Assembly: GCA_024236495.1 (NCBI GenBank) | Contig: JACKKJ010000005.1 | Coordinates: 1-64,000 of the forward strand | DNA from: Paracoccaceae bacterium | GTDB taxonomy: Bacteria; Pseudomonadota; Alphaproteobacteria; Rhodobacterales; Rhodobacteraceae | Length of the DNA stretch: 64,000 bases | Direction of reading: 5' to 3' | Part shown: positions 18,800-27,906 of the stretch, piece by piece | Layout: every line of letters starts with the position of its first letter | Numbering within the stretch: position 1 is the first letter of the stretch | Notes under the pieces: model-generated | The model's input: the letters and a program-made list of their open reading frames with translations, nothing else | The model's database searches: none | What the model was told of the DNA's origin: nothing | Translations under genes and position numbers: made by a program

Positions 18800-19971
18800 C
18801 GCGCGGCGTCCGGCGGCGGGTAGATCGCGACACCGGTCATGGTCTGGTTCACATGCATCGCGCCCATCTGTTCGCCATAGGTCGAAAAGCCGACCACGCG
18901 GTGACTGCGCAAGATGTCGGATATGCGGCCGAACATCTGGCGGTCCTGCGCCTCGATCCGCCGCAGGAGGCAGTCGCAGGCCAGGATCGCCGAGGGGGGC
19001 ACAGTTTCGGCCAGACGGTCCAGTTCGGCCGAAAGGTGATCGACCATGTCCTGCGGTTCGGCAAGCGTCAGCACCAGCCCCTCGTCGATCGCCGAAAAGA
19101 AGACCAGATCGCCGTTCGGCAGCATCCGCTGGATGGACCGGACATGGTGGCGCCCGCCGATGCGCACGACGACCGGATGGGCGGCGAAGGTGAAGGATGT
19201 CAGCTGGTCGGGATCCTTCCCCAGCAGACGGGCGTATTCCAGCGCGGCCGGTTCTGCGTTGATCTGGCGCACGATGCGGCGGGCCGGGTCGGCTTCGGTC
19301 ACGACCATACGGGCGCCCGTCGGCGTCAGGTGATCGAGGCTGAAGACCTTCACCGGGCAATCGGTCCGGACGAAAGTCACGACCGCGGCGTTCCCCAGCG
19401 CGCGGCCCTCGTGAAACACCAGCGTCTCCTGGAACCGCAGGCCGTCGCCCGCCGATCCGCCGAAAAGCGGCACCGGCCCAAGGCCCGGCGCCAGCGCCGC
19501 GGCAAGTTCGTCTTCCTGGATCGACAGCCCGTCCACCAACAGGAAAGCGAATTCACCCTGCCAGTCGGGCCGGGCGTGAAGCAGTCGCTGGCGCGCGCGC
19601 ACCATGTCGCCGATCAGCTGTTCGCCGCCGGGAACCCGAAGATCCGGCACCAGCAGCGTCTGCGCCGCGAAGTGCCGGGCCGGAAGCCCGAGGGCGACGA
19701 TCTCCCCTTCGGTGTAGCCGTTCGCCGAAATCTCGCCCGCGGTCGTGCAGCCGATGATCGGCGTGCCCGGAAAGGCCGCCGCCGCGCGTCCGGGCAGGGT
19801 GATCGGATCGGCCTCGGGGGAGGCGAAAAGAACGACAAGAGCGAAGGGGCCTTCGCCAAGCCCGCGCGCCAGCCGTTCCAGCGCGTCCGGCGCCGTGGCG
19901 GAACACTGGGCACTGCGCAGGATTGCGGCATCGTGCCCGTCCGTGGCGAATGCGTCGGTCAGCGCGTCCAT
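18796..19971 (-). CDS. FIST-domain sensor protein (NosP-like)
   Basis: A 391-aa soluble protein with FIST N (about 30-215) and FIST C (about 225-370) domains. The C-terminal GFSTYGEQ and HVNQTMTG motifs are the family hallmark. FIST proteins are ligand sensors, and the NosP branch binds haem and responds to nitric oxide through a partner hybrid kinase encoded next to it. Here the gene overlaps the start of such a kinase by 4 bases. Whether it binds haem cannot be read from the sequence. A LuxR-type response regulator begins just upstream on the same strand. Confidence 0.85.
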   Translation of the reverse strand: MDALTDAFATDGHDAAILRSAQCSATAPDALERLARGLGEGPFALVVLFASPEADPITLPGRAAAAFPGTPIIGCTTAGEISANGYTEGEIVALGLPARHFAAQTLLVPDLRVPGGEQLIGDMVRARQRLLHARPDWQGEFAFLLVDGLSIQEDELAAALAPGLGPVPLFGGSAGDGLRFQETLVFHEGRALGNAAVVTFVRTDCPVKVFSLDHLTPTGARMVVTEADPARRIVRQINAEPAALEYARLLGKDPDQLTSFTFAAHPVVVRIGGRHHVRSIQRMLPNGDLVFFSAIDEGLVLTLAEPQDMVDHLSAELDRLAETVPPSAILACDCLLRRIEAQDRQMFGRISDILRSHRVVGFSTYGEQMGAMHVNQTMTGVAIYPPPDAAR

Positions 19972-20048
19972 CCTGTCCTCCCGGCCTGAACGCTATGGGC
20001 CTGCCGTGGCCAAGGCAAGTGCCGTCCGCCCGCGATGGCGCCGTCGCG

Positions 20049-20723
20049 TCAGGGGCCGTTCGCGCCCTCGGCCAGAAGCGCGGCGAAATCGATCTCGCGC
20101 GCGATCAGCACCGCCTGGGTGCGGCTGAAGACGCCAAGCTTGCGCATGATCGCCGTCACATGCGCCTTCACCGTCGTTTCCGCGATCGAGAGTTCCCAGG
20201 CGATCTGTTTGTTGAGCTTGCCCTCGCAGATCAGTTGCAGGATGCGCGCCTGCTGCCGTGTCAGCAGCGAAAGCCGTTTCAGCGCATCCTCCTGGGCGGT
20301 TGCCGGCGCGGTGTCGGGGAGGGGGACATAGGTGTCGGGCGTATAGATGCGGCCCGCGTCGACCGCGTCGAATGCGGCGCGAAAGACCTCGCGCTGGCTG
20401 TGCTTGGGCACGAAACCGGCCGCCCCGGCCTTGAGAGCGGCGCCGATCACGCGCGCATCCGCCATCGATGACACGACGACGACCGGCACCGCGCCCGCGA
20501 CCTGGCGGATGCGCACCAGCCCCTCCATCCCGTGGACATCGGGCAGGTTCAGGTCCAGCACGACGACATCGGGCAAAGGCCCGCCGCCAAGCCGTTCGAC
20601 GGCGGTATCGATCCGGTCGGCGGTGTCGATCCGGCCGATGCCGACGAAGGCCTTGAGCGTCATGGCGAGCGCATCGCAGAAAAGCGGGTGGTCGTCGACG
20701 ATCAGGGCCGATTGCATGGTCAT
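20049..20723 (-). CDS. LuxR-family (NarL-type) response regulator
   Basis: A 224-aa response regulator with a receiver domain (acidic D10-D11, phospho-acceptor D57 in VLDLNLPD) and a C-terminal LuxR helix-turn-helix (about 155-210; LTRQQARILQLICEG, KLNKQIAWELSIAETTVKAHV). It lies 77 bp upstream of the FIST gene on the same strand, so all three may form one operon. It starts at the ATG of MTMQS; a second Met two codons in is possible. It is divergent from coxG, with a perfect inverted repeat in the gap, so it is the best candidate to control the cox operon. Confidence 0.92.
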   Translation of the reverse strand: MTMQSALIVDDHPLFCDALAMTLKAFVGIGRIDTADRIDTAVERLGGGPLPDVVVLDLNLPDVHGMEGLVRIRQVAGAVPVVVVSSMADARVIGAALKAGAAGFVPKHSQREVFRAAFDAVDAGRIYTPDTYVPLPDTAPATAQEDALKRLSLLTRQQARILQLICEGKLNKQIAWELSIAETTVKAHVTAIMRKLGVFSRTQAVLIAREIDFAALLAEGANGP

Positions 20724-20787
20724 GGCAGGGTTCCGGGTGCAACTGCGGACAAGGATACCAACAAGGAACCGGCGTGTAACCCGGCCT

Positions 20788-20812
20788 TTGGTCGAAGGGG
20801 CACTACGACCAA
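20788..20812. promoter_or_regulatory. Inverted repeat between response regulator and coxG (putative operator)
   Basis: TTGGTCG at 20788-20794 and CGACCAA at 20806-20812 form a perfect 7-bp inverted repeat with an 11-bp spacer. Adding the flanking bases gives 9 of 11 matching positions per arm. Centre-to-centre spacing is 18 bp. It lies 60 bp before the coxG start and 65 bp before the divergent response regulator start. It is a reasonable site for the LuxR-type regulator, though this is inference. Confidence 0.5.
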
Positions 20813-20871
20813 GGTCAGATAGCCAGCCCGACGGTCGCCCTCTATTGTGGCACCGGAAAGAGGAGAGCCGC

Positions 20872-21417
20872 ATGGAACTCAAGGATTCGCGCCGCATCGC
20901 CGCACGCCCCGAAGAGGTCTGGGCCGCAATCTTGTCGCCCGAGGTCTTGCAGGCCTGCATTCCGGGTTGCGAAAGCATCACCGGGTCGCCCGAAGACGGG
21001 TTCGAGGCGGTGGTCGTGCAGAAGGTCGGGCCGGTCAAGGCGCGGTTCACCGGGGTGGTCACGTTGTCGGACATGGTTGCGGGCCAAAGCCTGACGATCT
21101 CTGGCGAGGGCAAGGGCGGGCCGGCGGGCTTTGCCAAGGGCGGCGCGAAGGTTCGGCTTGATCCGGACGGCGAGGGCACTAATCTCAGCTACGAAGTTCA
21201 GGCGGCGGTTGGGGGCAAGCTTGCGCAGCTTGGCAGCCGGATCATCGACGGATTCGCCCGCAAGCTGGCCGACGATTTCTTCGCGCGGCTGCAAAGCGCG
21301 GTCGAGGCGCCGGATACGGGCGCAACCGATGAGGCCACCGACGCCGCGCCGGAAGGCGACGGCGGCGAGGGTGGAGAAAAGAAGAAAGGCTGGTTCCGGC
21401 GCATCATCGGCGCCTGA
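20872..21417 (+). CDS. coxG: CoxG-like SRPBCC-fold protein
   Basis: A 181-aa protein of the CoxG family (SRPBCC fold, residues about 1-145) followed by an acidic low-complexity linker and a basic-aromatic C-terminal tail (KKKGWFRRIIGA). CoxG in Oligotropha attaches CO dehydrogenase to the membrane, and the tail here could do the same. First gene of the coxG-coxS-coxL-coxM operon, with an AGAGGAGAG Shine-Dalgarno. Membrane tethering is inferred from the family. Confidence 0.85.
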   Translation: MELKDSRRIAARPEEVWAAILSPEVLQACIPGCESITGSPEDGFEAVVVQKVGPVKARFTGVVTLSDMVAGQSLTISGEGKGGPAGFAKGGAKVRLDPDGEGTNLSYEVQAAVGGKLAQLGSRIIDGFARKLADDFFARLQSAVEAPDTGATDEATDAAPEGDGGEGGEKKKGWFRRIIGA

Positions 21418-21445
21418 ACCGGAAAGGTCACCAAGGGAGGAAGCA

Positions 21446-21931
21446 ATGACGAAAGTCACGATGACCGTGAACGGCCGCGCCGTTTCCGGCGAGGTGGAGG
21501 GGAGAACACTCCTGTCCGCCTTTCTGCGCGAGGGGCTGGGCCTGACCGGCACCCATGTGGGCTGCGATACGTCCCAGTGCGGCGCCTGTGTCGTGCATGT
21601 GGACGGCAAGGCGGTGAAAAGCTGCACGGTCTTTGCCTCGGATGTTGCCGGCGCATCGGTGACCACGATCGAGGGCATGGCGAACCCGGACGGGACGCTG
21701 GGCCGGGTCCAGCAGGCATTCCAGGACCATCACGGGCTTCAGTGCGGGTTCTGCACGCCCGGGATGGTGATGTCCACGGCCGCCCTTCTGGCAGAGAACC
21801 CCAAGCCCACCGAGGCCGATGTACGCCACTACCTTGAAGGCAACATCTGCCGCTGCACGGGCTATCACAACATCGTCAAGGCAGTGCTTGCCGCGTCCGG
21901 CCAGGACGTGAGCGGCGTTGCCGCCGAGTAA
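21446..21931 (+). CDS. coxS: CO-dehydrogenase-type small subunit, 2x[2Fe-2S]
   Basis: A 161-aa iron-sulfur subunit of the xanthine oxidase/CO dehydrogenase family. The plant-type cluster cysteines (GCDTSQCGAC, then a cysteine about 20 residues on) are in the N-terminal half. The second cluster motif (CGFCTPGM...CRCTGYH) is in the C-terminal helical domain. It passes electrons from the molybdenum centre in CoxL to the FAD in CoxM. The gene starts at MTKVTMTV after GGGAGGAAG. Its order before coxL fits form II operons (S-L-M). Confidence 0.93.
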   Translation: MTKVTMTVNGRAVSGEVEGRTLLSAFLREGLGLTGTHVGCDTSQCGACVVHVDGKAVKSCTVFASDVAGASVTTIEGMANPDGTLGRVQQAFQDHHGLQCGFCTPGMVMSTAALLAENPKPTEADVRHYLEGNICRCTGYHNIVKAVLAASGQDVSGVAAE

Positions 21932-21943
21932 CGGAGGGGGAAC

Positions 21944-24313
<2,370 letters not shown>

Positions 24314-24325
24314 GGGAGACGGGCC

Positions 24326-25114
24326 ATGTATGAATTCGACTTCGAAAAACCCGCAACCGTCGCCGAAGCTGTTGCTGCGCTTGGTCGGGAAGATGCCATG
24401 GCGCTCGGCGGGGGACAGACGCTGATCCCGTCGATGAAGCAGCGCCTGGCGGCACCCTCGGCGCTGGTCAGCCTGACAGGCATAGCCGAGATGCGTGGGG
24501 TCTGTACGGGGGACGACGCCGCGCTTTGCGTCGGCGGGGCGACCACGCACGCCGCGGTCGCAGCGGAAGCTGCCGGCAGGTATCCGGCACTGGCCGCCCT
24601 GGCGGGCAACATCGGCGACCCTGCGGTTCGCAACCGTGGCACCATCGGCGGATCGCTGGCCAACAACGACCCGGCGGCGGACTATCCGGCGGCGGTCCTT
24701 GGGTCGGGCGCGACGATCGTGACGAACAACCGTTCGATCGCAGCCGATGATTTCTTCGAGGGGCTCTTCACGACCGCGCTTGAGCCCGGAGAGATCATCG
24801 TCGAAGTGCGCTTCCCGATCCCGGAACGTGCCGCCTATGCCAAGTTCCAGCAGCCCGCCTCGCGTTTCGCGCTGACCGGGGTGTTCGTGGCCAAGACGGC
24901 CAACGGCGTGCGCGTGGCGGTCACCGGCGCCTCTGAAAGCGGTGTCTTCCGTTGGGGCGAGGCCGAGGCCGCGCTGTCGGCCGACTTTTCGGCCGATGCG
25001 ATCGCGGGGCTGTCGGTGCCGGCCGATGGCATGGTGTCCGATCTTCACGGAACACCGGCCTATCGCGCCAATCTGGTCAAGGTGATGACACAGCGTGCGG
25101 TCTCCGCAGCCTGA
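24326..25114 (+). CDS. coxM: CO-dehydrogenase-type FAD-binding medium subunit
   Basis: A 262-aa FAD subunit of the family. The two FAD motifs are present: ALGGGQTLIP near residue 32 and a TIGGSLANNDPAADYP block near 109. It accepts electrons from the CoxS clusters. Length is slightly short of the usual 285 aa but both domains are there. It is the last gene of the operon, 12 bp after coxL, and is followed by a strong hairpin. Confidence 0.92.
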   Translation: MYEFDFEKPATVAEAVAALGREDAMALGGGQTLIPSMKQRLAAPSALVSLTGIAEMRGVCTGDDAALCVGGATTHAAVAAEAAGRYPALAALAGNIGDPAVRNRGTIGGSLANNDPAADYPAAVLGSGATIVTNNRSIAADDFFEGLFTTALEPGEIIVEVRFPIPERAAYAKFQQPASRFALTGVFVAKTANGVRVAVTGASESGVFRWGEAEAALSADFSADAIAGLSVPADGMVSDLHGTPAYRANLVKVMTQRAVSAA

Positions 25115-25135
25115 TCGCCGCTGAGCGTAAAGACG

Positions 25136-25160
25136 CGGCCCCTGCCCATGGCGGGGGCCG
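25136..25160 (+). terminator. Hairpin after coxM
   Basis: CGGCCCC (25136-25142) pairs with GGGGCCG (25154-25160), with an inner GCC/GGC extension. It lies 22 bp past the coxM stop and before a convergent gene. There is no long T run, only TTGCACTTTC, so it may act from either side or weakly. Confidence 0.6.
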
Positions 25161-25175
25161 TTGCACTTTCGGGGG

Positions 25176-25430
25176 TCAGCCGGGGGTGTTCGCGTCCTTG
25201 CGCGGTGACAGCCGGTAGATGCCTTCGGGCAAGTTCAGCGCGGCGGCAAGCTCACGCACCTGTGCCATCGACATCACGATCTTCACCACCTCGTCCTGGC
25301 GTGGGTCGTATTGTTCCAGCGTGACGCATTCGGCAAACGCCTGAATGGTCACGTCTTCCTCCAGATGCGGGCCGCCCTCGTCGACGAGGGTGATCACGGT
25401 CGCGTCGAAATCGTGCTCGATGGTGAACAT
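25176..25430 (-). CDS. Conserved-looking small acidic protein, function unknown
   Basis: An 84-aa soluble acidic protein (MFTIEHDFDATVI start) with alternating short strands in the first half and a helix near residues 52-65. I recognise no domain. It reads toward the cox operon terminator, and its upstream region is shared with the FNR-box-controlled gene at 25.6 kb. Codon use matches neighbouring genes, and a Shine-Dalgarno-like GGC-AAGCTTGCC is weak. Confidence 0.6.
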   Translation of the reverse strand: MFTIEHDFDATVITLVDEGGPHLEEDVTIQAFAECVTLEQYDPRQDEVVKIVMSMAQVRELAAALNLPEGIYRLSPRKDANTPG

Positions 25431-25554
25431 GGGGCAAGCTTAGCCTGAGGTCGGATTGGCGGCAATGCGCCATCTTGAACAGGCCCTGGCAACGGTCGGG
25501 CGGCAACCATGTGATTGCGGGCCGCTTCCTGCCTCTGCAGTCGCCCCTGAAACG

Positions 25555-25568
25555 TTGATCTGGATCAA
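25555..25568 (+). promoter_or_regulatory. Perfect FNR/FnrL box upstream of a DUF6455-like gene
   Basis: TTGAT-CTGG-ATCAA matches the FNR consensus TTGAT-N4-ATCAA in all ten fixed positions. Its centre is 63.5 bp before the ATG at 25625. An anaerobic or micro-oxic role in transcription of that gene is inferred. Confidence 0.75.
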
Positions 25569-25624
25569 GGCATCCTGACATGGCATGATCATCCTGTAGC
25601 GAGCGTGCCTTGAAGGAGGAGTGA

Positions 25625-25903
25625 ATGGTGAAGACAGGAGATGTCCGTGCGCCGCGGGACTGCGGCCTGCCGGAAACCCCCTATTTCCTGACGCCGGATT
25701 TCGCCGAACGCCATGGCGTCGATCTGGGCGGCGCGATTCATGGCGGCATCCTGACGATCGAGGATTTCGTGGCCGTCCTGCAATCCTGCCGGGAATGCCA
25801 GGATGGATCGGGGCGCCGGCACGAACACCCCGAAGGCAACGAAGCCGCGCCCGACTGGTGCGCGAACCGGGCCATTCTTGAAGGGCTGCGCGGGCTCGTC
25901 TGA
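25625..25903 (+). CDS. Small cysteine protein resembling DUF6455
   Basis: A 92-aa soluble protein whose C-terminal half (SCRECQDGS...DWCANRAILEGL) matches the pattern of the gene at 26301-26576: C-x2-C, then W or Y-C-x-N-R-A and a short helix. The third cysteine of the second protein (DC-ERW) is missing and is replaced by an arginine/histidine stretch, RRHEH. A metal or cofactor site is possible but not shown. Strong AAGGAGGA Shine-Dalgarno. A perfect FNR box lies 64 bp upstream of the start, pointing to oxygen-controlled expression. Confidence 0.7.
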   Translation: MVKTGDVRAPRDCGLPETPYFLTPDFAERHGVDLGGAIHGGILTIEDFVAVLQSCRECQDGSGRRHEHPEGNEAAPDWCANRAILEGLRGLV

Positions 25904-25959
25904 CGGCTGCCCTGCCCGCCTGGCTTGCATCGCGCGGGGCAAGCGCGTATCGCGCGGCC

Positions 25960-26322
25960 ATGCGTATCATCGAAAACGTGGTTTCGGACCGGGGGTCGAA
26001 ATATGCCGTCTCCGGCGGGCCGGTGCAGGACCGGGCCGCGGCGGCGGCCTTCCTGGCCGACCTCAGGCGCATCAAGAAGTTCGCCAAGGCGACGCACAAC
26101 ACCTGGGCCGTCCTTTTCGACGACGGCGGCCAGCTTGACCCCCAGAAGAACGACGACGGCGAAGGCGGCGCGGGCTCGGTCATCCTCAGGATGCTGGAAC
26201 GCGAGGGGCTGACCAATCACATCGTGGTCGTTACCCGCTGGTATGGCGGCGTCAAGCTTGGCGGCGACAGGTTCCGCCATGTCGCCGAGGCGGTGCGCGT
26301 CTATCTGTCCGAACGCGGCTGA
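25960..26322 (+). CDS. IMPACT/YigZ-family protein (UPF0029 N-terminal domain only)
   Basis: A 120-aa single-domain protein of the IMPACT/YigZ family: the ATHNTWAV, NDDGEGGAGSVIL and VVTRWYGGVKLGGDR blocks are the family signature. YigZ proteins usually have a second C-terminal domain, which is missing here. Eukaryotic IMPACT regulates Gcn2, but bacterial roles are unclear. The last 22 bp overlap the end of the convergent gene. It starts at the ATG after an upstream ribosome-site-poor leader. Confidence 0.8.
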   Translation: MRIIENVVSDRGSKYAVSGGPVQDRAAAAAFLADLRRIKKFAKATHNTWAVLFDDGGQLDPQKNDDGEGGAGSVILRMLEREGLTNHIVVVTRWYGGVKLGGDRFRHVAEAVRVYLSERG

Positions 26323-26576
26323 GCGATCCCTTTCAGATGCGCAAAGACCGCGCGGTTGCGGCAGTAGGCCGGCGCCTCGGCCGCCCCGGCCATATGCGCG
26401 TCAAGCCAGCGTTCGCAATCCTGCGTCCCGTCGCATCCGGCGCAGCGCGATACCAGATCCCGATAGGGAAACTGCGCCAGCCGCCCATCCAGAAGCGCCT
26501 GTCCCAGATCCACATCCAGCGCATGGGCCATTTTCTGCAGAAGCGCGCTGTGGCGTGCGAATGTAGCCTTGTCCAT
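26301..26576 (-). CDS. DUF6455-like cysteine protein
   Basis: A 91-aa soluble protein ending in a cysteine region, RCAGCDGTQDCERWL...AYCRNRAVF, four cysteines in the spacing C-x2-C-x5-C with a later C. I recognise this as the DUF6455 type found in Rhodobacterales. It is a homologue in miniature of the gene at 25625. The start follows AGAGGA. An FNR-like box centres 64.5 bp before the ATG, the same spacing as for the sister gene. Function is unknown; metal or redox sensing would suit four cysteines. Confidence 0.75.
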   Translation of the reverse strand: MDKATFARHSALLQKMAHALDVDLGQALLDGRLAQFPYRDLVSRCAGCDGTQDCERWLDAHMAGAAEAPAYCRNRAVFAHLKGIAQPRSDR

Positions 26577-26633
26577 CCGGTCCTCTTCTGGCGGTGAACG
26601 GGGCGAGTCTGCGGGCGGGTCGCAGGCACTGCC

Positions 26634-26647
26634 TTGACCCGGATCAA
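26634..26647. promoter_or_regulatory. FNR-like box between DUF6455 gene and dgkA
   Basis: TTGAC-CCGG-ATCAA on the plus strand (TTGAT-CCGG-GTCAA on the minus strand) matches the FNR consensus in 9 of 10 fixed positions. Its centre is 64.5 bp before the minus-strand cysteine gene and 53.5 bp before dgkA. The spacing favours control of the minus-strand gene, as for the sister site at 25555. Confidence 0.65.
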
Positions 26648-26693
26648 GACCCGACGGAAAGCTGTGCGCGACATGGTTTCGGGAGGAACGGGG

Positions 26694-27056
26694 ATGATCT
26701 CGATCATCGGTGCGGAACTGCGCCGTTTCGGACGTACGGTGCTTTGGTCCTGGCAGGGCTGGACTGCGGCCTGGGCCAGCGAAAAGTCGCTGCGCCAGTG
26801 GACACTGGTCAACTTGCTGTCCGCGATGCTTGCCTTTTCGATCGACCTGACGCGGGGCGAACGCGCGCTGATCCTTGCGATCGGGCTTCTGGTTCTCGCG
26901 GCGGAACTTGCGAATACCGCTTTCGAGGGGCTGTGCAATCATGTTCAGCCCGACCTTCACCCCGCGGTCAAGAAGGTGAAGGACTGCGGCAGCGCGATGG
27001 TCGCGCTCACGGCGCTGGCCGGGGGTGTCGCGTGGCTTGTGCTTCTGTTGTCCTAG
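26694..27056 (+). CDS. dgkA: Diacylglycerol kinase (DgkA type)
   Basis: A 120-aa three-helix membrane kinase that phosphorylates diacylglycerol, recycling the lipid to phosphatidic acid. The start of the family domain (SWQGWTAAWASEKSLRQW), the catalytic glutamate helix ELANTAFE near residue 69 and the KDCGSAMV metal/nucleotide block near 95 are all present. It starts at the ATG 6 bases after GGGAGGA; an upstream in-frame ATG (26673) and TTG lack this. It is divergent from an FNR-controlled cysteine gene and could share its box. Confidence 0.88.
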   Translation: MISIIGAELRRFGRTVLWSWQGWTAAWASEKSLRQWTLVNLLSAMLAFSIDLTRGERALILAIGLLVLAAELANTAFEGLCNHVQPDLHPAVKKVKDCGSAMVALTALAGGVAWLVLLLS

Positions 27057-27096
27057 GGGCGCGGGTCATCCCCGCGCCCGTCGGGTCCGCCCCTTT

Positions 27097-27471
27097 TCAG
27101 GCGTTCTTCAGGACGTTCACGCCGAAGCAGGCAATGCCGATCCAGATGGCGATTTCCGCAATCGGCGCCAGCGGCACCATCGCGGGTTCGCCGATGCGTC
27201 CGGACAGCAACAGCAGCAGCATTACCAGAAGGACCAGCGCGCCGACCTGGTGCAACCAGAAATGCGCCTTGGCAAGCATGCCCTCGGCCATGACCGGAAT
27301 CACCCGGTAGACAAGTCCGAAGAGCGTCATCAGCGTGAAGCCCAGGAGGTTGATATGGGCATGGGCGGGCGCAAGCCCGTGGTCGCCCGAGGCACCCATG
27401 TGGATGCCGATGGCGATGCCGACCAACAGATATGCGACGGCAATCACCAGAAACAATCTGGATATGTTCAT
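27097..27471 (-). CDS. Four-helix membrane protein with paired histidines
   Basis: A 124-aa membrane protein with four predicted helices (about 5-25, 37-58, 70-90, 100-120). Conserved-looking histidines lie at the start of helix 2 (PAHAHINLLGF) and in HFWLHQVG before helix 3, a spacing reminiscent of small haem-copper-oxidase-like or haem-binding proteins. I do not recognise a family with certainty. It lies just downstream, on the same strand, of the CDGSH protein gene, with GGGAAG before the ATG. Confidence 0.65.
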   Translation of the reverse strand: MNISRLFLVIAVAYLLVGIAIGIHMGASGDHGLAPAHAHINLLGFTLMTLFGLVYRVIPVMAEGMLAKAHFWLHQVGALVLLVMLLLLLSGRIGEPAMVPLAPIAEIAIWIGIACFGVNVLKNA

Positions 27472-27604
27472 GTTTCTTCCCCTGTTCGCATCGGCCGGAT
27501 CTTTCCGGTCCGTGCGCGGAAGATAGACCCGTTCGGGCAAGCCGTAAGCGGGAAAATCTTGCAGGGGCGTGCTTTCAACCGCCGGTGGTCCGGGCGGGCG
27601 CCGG

Positions 27605-27853
27605 TCAGACGGATTTGTGGGTGCCGTCGCAATAGGGGGCGTTTGCCGTCTTCTTGCAGCCGCACAGGAAGACGCGCCGGGTTTCCTCGGCCACGAATTT
27701 GACAGGCGTCAGCGTGGTTTGCTTGTGGCTGCCGTCGCAAAAGGGTTGCCGCTGCGACTGTCCGCAGGCGCACCAGAAATAGGTCTTTCCGGCCTCCACT
27801 TCGACGGCGCAGGGCTTGTTCTGGGCGGCAATGGGCGTGTCTTTTTCCGGCAT
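27605..27853 (-). CDS. CDGSH iron-sulfur protein with two CDGSH motifs
   Basis: An 82-aa protein with two CDGSH iron-sulfur binding sites: C28-x-C30 ... FCDGSH (39-43) and C64-x-C66 ... YCDGTH (75-79). Each holds a [2Fe-2S] cluster with three Cys and one His, as in the mitoNEET family's double-motif bacterial members. No membrane anchor is seen, so it is presumably cytosolic, with a role in redox or cluster transfer. The gene for a four-helix membrane protein lies downstream on the same strand. Confidence 0.9.
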   Translation of the reverse strand: MPEKDTPIAAQNKPCAVEVEAGKTYFWCACGQSQRQPFCDGSHKQTTLTPVKFVAEETRRVFLCGCKKTANAPYCDGTHKSV

Positions 27854-27906
27854 GTATCCTCTCCGTGATCGGGGTGACCATGGCGGCACGCAGCGGGAAA
27901 GACAAG

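Noticed and set aside
16598..19360. A single 920-codon kinase reading frame including the upstream segment
   Set aside because: The portion upstream of 18799 is the FIST gene read out of frame. The ATGA overlap and the start MTHALINPAD define the kinase start.
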